This document shows positions 5,546-8,022 of a stretch of 8,022 nt of DNA, piece after piece (the stretch's first letter is position 1; the number at the start of each line of letters is the position of its first letter). The position numbers and the translations under genes were made by a program. Origin of the DNA: Verrucomicrobiota bacterium (GTDB lineage: Bacteria; Verrucomicrobiota; Verrucomicrobiia; Limisphaerales; JACRJZ01); NCBI GenBank assembly GCA_022711695.1, contig JAKLEJ010000147.1, positions 1 to 8,022 on the forward strand, given 5' to 3'. The notes beneath the pieces were generated by a model. The model made no database searches. It saw only the letters and a program-made list of their open reading frames with translations, and was not told the origin of the DNA.

Positions 5546-7119
5546 GGACAGCGACGCAGCCGGCTGGCGGCACGGCCAGCGACGGATTCTGGGCCTGGAC
5601 GCCGTTGCCGCCGCAATGGATCAAGGAACTGCGCGTCCTGCTCCCCGCCTGGATCGCAACCGCATGTCCGCCCGCGTTGATGCTCTGGGAACGCGAGTGG
5701 CTGGACCCCATACTGCTCTGGGTCCTCTACTTCGTCGGCTGCGTCACCCTGGCCTGCCTGCCGTTCGGCCACGAGTTCGGCTGCCGAACCGTGGCCTCGC
5801 TCCTCGTGCAGCCGGCCACGCGCCGCCGCCTGTTCCTCCAGAAGCTGGGCCTGTTGTGGGCGGTTCTGGCCAGCGTGGTCTGGCTGGCCGTCGGGTGCGG
5901 TTGGGTGGGCGCGGCTCGGGACCCGCAGGCGCATTCGCTCAGCGCGGTTGGCTTCTGGGTCTTGGCGTCGGCGATCGTTGCCGGCTGCACAGGACCCTGG
6001 CTGACGCTGGTGACGAGGCGCACCGTGGCGGGGATTGTCTCTGCGCTGTCGCTGCCCGGCCTGATCTGGGCGATGACGTATTTGACGCTGGCCGTGATGG
6101 CGAAATGCGGTCTGTTCCCGGAAGCCTCGGTTCTTCCCCTGGCGCCCCCTGTCTATGGCGTGGCCATGGCGATCTATTCGGTGGGGCTGGCCGTGCTGGG
6201 CTGGCACAAGTTTCGGTCTTTGGAGGATCTCGAAGTTCCGTCCGGCAACCTGGCGTTGTTCGACCGGCTGCGGCGGCTGTGGCCGGGCGCCGTCGTTCAA
6301 GCCAGGCCCCCTGGGCGCCATCCCGTGCGAGCGCTTTTGCTCAAGGAACTGCATTTGCAGCAATGGACGGTGGCCGTTTTTGGCGTGCTGCTGGCGATGC
6401 TCCTGGCGCTGGTTCTCGCCAAGCGCCTCTTCATGGGCATGCGCGATACCGACGTGCCCCCCCTGGCTTTCGCGTTTGGCCTGATCTTGTGCCTCCTGGC
6501 CGGGTCGTTCACCTGCACTGAAGAGCGGCACCTGGGCACGATGGACTGGCGGGTGGCGATCCCCCTGCCGACCTGGCGCCAATGGATGATCAAGGCCGGG
6601 GCGGCGGCGGGCACAGCGGCGCTCCTGGGAGTCCTGCTGTGCCTGGTTCCGGCCTCGGTCGAGGGCTTGGTCTTCTGGCATTTGCCCCAACTGCCGTTGG
6701 CCGTGTTGTGGTGGGGTGGCGTGGCGGCGCTTTGGTTGACGAGCCTGGCGGCTCTGGCCTCTTCTCTTTGCCCGACCACATTGCGGGCGCAAATCACCGC
6801 CGTCGCCCTGGGGGTGGCCTCCCTTCTGGCCATGGCTCTGCTGCACGACCTCTTGCTCATAGAGCCCGGTGCGGGCCCGTTTCTTGCTGGGCTCTTTCGT
6901 GCCTCGGGTTTGAATGGCGAAGGCCTGGGGCCCGTCTGGGAAGGCATCCTCGTGGCCATGCTCTGGACGGCGGCGGCGTTCGTCCAGTTCTGCCTGGGCT
7001 TCGTCAACTATCGGCATGAGACGGACGCGCTCAGACGCCTGCCGGCGCAAGGGGTTTGCGTGCTCCTCGTCAATGCGGCGGTTGTCGTGGGGATCGCCGC
7101 GCTCAAGGCGAGGTTCTGA
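5542..7119 (+). CDS. ABC transporter permease, apparently internally duplicated
   Basis: This is a 525-residue integral membrane protein with about twelve hydrophobic segments, about twice the size of a simple ABC-2 permease. It follows the ATPase gene with an ATGA overlap, which identifies it as the membrane partner. The two halves are parallel. Half one (about 25-229) has WIKELRVLLPAW, a hydrophobic segment, HEFGCRTVASLLVQPATRRR (77-96) and LQKLG, and ends in WHKFRSLED. Half two (about 264-494) has LLLKELHLQQW, a hydrophobic segment, EERHLGTMDWRVAIPLPTWR (327-346) and MIKAG, and ends in FVNYRHETD. The acidic-then-P..R..K pattern after the second membrane segment is a feature of ABC-2 permeases. 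One polypeptide might therefore supply both membrane halves to an ATPase dimer. The exact family and the substrate are not recognised. The 50 residues between the halves are basic and probably cytoplasmic. Confidence 0.86.
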   Translation: MRTATQPAGGTASDGFWAWTPLPPQWIKELRVLLPAWIATACPPALMLWEREWLDPILLWVLYFVGCVTLACLPFGHEFGCRTVASLLVQPATRRRLFLQKLGLLWAVLASVVWLAVGCGWVGAARDPQAHSLSAVGFWVLASAIVAGCTGPWLTLVTRRTVAGIVSALSLPGLIWAMTYLTLAVMAKCGLFPEASVLPLAPPVYGVAMAIYSVGLAVLGWHKFRSLEDLEVPSGNLALFDRLRRLWPGAVVQARPPGRHPVRALLLKELHLQQWTVAVFGVLLAMLLALVLAKRLFMGMRDTDVPPLAFAFGLILCLLAGSFTCTEERHLGTMDWRVAIPLPTWRQWMIKAGAAAGTAALLGVLLCLVPASVEGLVFWHLPQLPLAVLWWGGVAALWLTSLAALASSLCPTTLRAQITAVALGVASLLAMALLHDLLLIEPGAGPFLAGLFRASGLNGEGLGPVWEGILVAMLWTAAAFVQFCLGFVNYRHETDALRRLPAQGVCVLLVNAAVVVGIAALKARF

Positions 7120-7175
7120 ACCGGATCCGCCGGGGGCCGCAGCCCGGGCTCCGGCGCCCCGGCGTTTCGAGACTC

Positions 7176-7192
7176 ACCGGCCCCTGGCCGGT
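7176..7192 (+). terminator. Short hairpin after the permease gene, weak terminator candidate
   Basis: ACCGGCC (7176-7182) and GGCCGGT (7186-7192) form a perfect 7-bp stem with a CCT loop, 57 nt after the permease stop. No T-tract follows, so intrinsic termination is uncertain. The rest of the 153-nt gap (7120-7272) contains GC-rich palindromic pieces such as AGCCCGGGCT (7141-7150) and no open reading frame of note. Confidence 0.3.
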
Positions 7193-7272
7193 TGGTGCGC
7201 AAGGCCCGTTTCGAGGCCGGATTGGAGGCTTCCCCTCGGAGGGCGCTTCGGATTAGACTGTTTCCCGAGCCT

Positions 7273-8022
7273 ATGAAATCAGCAACAGGTTGGCGGGTGG
7301 TTCTCCGGCGAACGCTTGTCGTGATCGTGGTTCTTCTGGTTGTGGCGGCGGCGGGCATCGTGGGGCGGGCGCTGTACGCTTTTCGAGACCGGCATCCGGG
7401 CTACACGCTGGACCTGGACCTCAAGCCGGCAAAAGAGAGCCCGGCTGACCTCCCGCTGAAGGCCGGTTTCGGGCGCGTGCGGATCAACCCGGATTTGAGC
7501 GATCCCTTGCGGCCGGTCTGGCTGGCCGGCTTTTCGCAGCACCGCGCCGCCACGGCGATCCACGACGATCTTTGGGCCATCGCCTGCGTGGTGGATGACG
7601 GCCAGGCCCGCCTGGGTGTGGTGGTTTTGGACGCCATCGGCCTGTTTCACGACGAGGTCATCGAGGTGCGCCGTCGGCTGCCGGCGGAGTGGCGGTTGGA
7701 TTACGCGGTGGTCTGCGCCACGCACAACCATTCCACGCCGGATCTCATGGGACTATGGGGGCCGAACTACCTCAAGACGGGGGTCGATCCCCGCTATCGT
7801 CACCAGGTCATCGAGGGGGCGGCCCAGGCGCTCGGGGAGGCGATCAAGGCGCTCGAACCCGCCGCGATGGCGTTGCACGAGATCCCTCTGTCGCCGACGG
7901 GCCTGGTCACGGACACCCGCAAACCGGTGGTGTTCGATCCCGACCTGCGCATCATGCATTTCACGCGGCCAGCCGACGGCGCCACCCTGGGTTCGATCAT
8001 CACGTGGGGGAACCACCCCGAG
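7273..8022 (+). CDS. Membrane-anchored neutral/alkaline-ceramidase-like hydrolase, N-terminal part
   Basis: The frame is open from the ATG at 7273 to the window end, giving the first 250 residues of a longer protein. A basic start (RRT) is followed by one long hydrophobic segment (about 14-34), a signal anchor or uncleaved signal peptide, so the enzyme should face the periplasm or exterior. The rest resembles the N-terminal domain of neutral/alkaline non-lysosomal ceramidases, zinc amidases that cleave the N-acyl bond of ceramide. Visible family-like elements are GFGRVRINPDLSDP (65-78), AIHDDLWAIACVV (95-107), VVVLDAIGL (116-124), ATHNHSTPD (149-157) and ITWGNHPE (243-250). By analogy His151/His153 and His248 are the likely metal-site positions. 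Many bacterial homologues have no proven ceramidase activity, so the substrate is uncertain. The Shine-Dalgarno is weak. The gene is separated from the ABC operon by 153 nt and probably has its own promoter. Confidence 0.82.
   Translation, partial: MKSATGWRVVLRRTLVVIVVLLVVAAAGIVGRALYAFRDRHPGYTLDLDLKPAKESPADLPLKAGFGRVRINPDLSDPLRPVWLAGFSQHRAATAIHDDLWAIACVVDDGQARLGVVVLDAIGLFHDEVIEVRRRLPAEWRLDYAVVCATHNHSTPDLMGLWGPNYLKTGVDPRYRHQVIEGAAQALGEAIKALEPAAMALHEIPLSPTGLVTDTRKPVVFDPDLRIMHFTRPADGATLGSIITWGNHPE

Noticed and set aside
5476..7050. 524-codon open frame on the minus strand opposite the permease gene
   Set aside because: It is a GC-driven antisense shadow. Its product is rich in Arg, Gln, His and Pro with no fold-like hydrophobic pattern, while the plus strand encodes a coherent membrane protein with a Shine-Dalgarno and operon context.
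7230..7259. Possible promoter TTCCCC-18-TTAGAC before the ceramidase-like gene
   Set aside because: Both hexamers match the consensus poorly, and in this GC-rich region such matches are expected by chance.
1..8022. CRISPR array, tRNA/rRNA genes, insertion sequences or toxin-antitoxin pair
   Set aside because: No spaced direct repeats, no cloverleaf-like sequence and no transposase motif were seen. The gaps between genes are at most about 153 nt.

Overview
The window is about 8 kb of GC-rich, tightly packed bacterial chromosome. It carries eight protein-coding genes, two of them cut by the window edges, and no RNA genes, insertion sequences or CRISPR arrays. The protein style suggests a Verrucomicrobiota (Limisphaerales/Pedosphaera-like) or related PVC-group bacterium. 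This rests on the putative GYF-linked membrane protein, the TadA and Nudix sequences, and a neutral-ceramidase-like protein of a kind common in that group. It is inference from family resemblance, not a database result.

Layout, left to right. (1) Positions 2-998, plus strand: the end of a multi-pass membrane protein with a proline/alanine/serine-rich linker, overlapped by a small three-helix membrane protein. (2) Positions 999-1101: a short convergent intergenic region holding a GC-rich inverted repeat. (3) Positions 1102-4111, minus strand: an apparent three-gene operon transcribed leftward, comprising a secreted S9-family prolyl-oligopeptidase-like peptidase, a Nudix hydrolase with an unusual Nudix box and Cys/His tail, and the tRNA adenosine deaminase TadA. 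The gaps are only 8 and 14 nt. (4) Positions 4112-4223: a divergent control region with a consensus -35 box and a strong operator-like inverted repeat. (5) Positions 4224-7119, plus strand: a three-gene module of a GntR/YtrA-type repressor, an ABC ATPase and a large ABC permease, with both junctions being ATGA stop/start overlaps. (6) Positions 7120-7272: a 153-nt gap with a small hairpin. (7) Position 7273 to the window end: the N-terminal 250 residues of a membrane-anchored neutral/alkaline-ceramidase-like hydrolase.

The GntR-ABC module is the best-defined functional unit. A small YtrA-type repressor sits first, its likely operator covers its own -10 region, and the ATPase and permease are translationally coupled behind it. 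The expected behaviour is autorepression relieved by a ligand or envelope stress, giving export of an unknown substrate. The permease appears to be an internally duplicated ABC-2-like protein, so one gene may supply both membrane halves. No entirely new system is evident. The points most worth a second look are the operator architecture, the duplicated permease, and the atypical Nudix protein co-transcribed with TadA.
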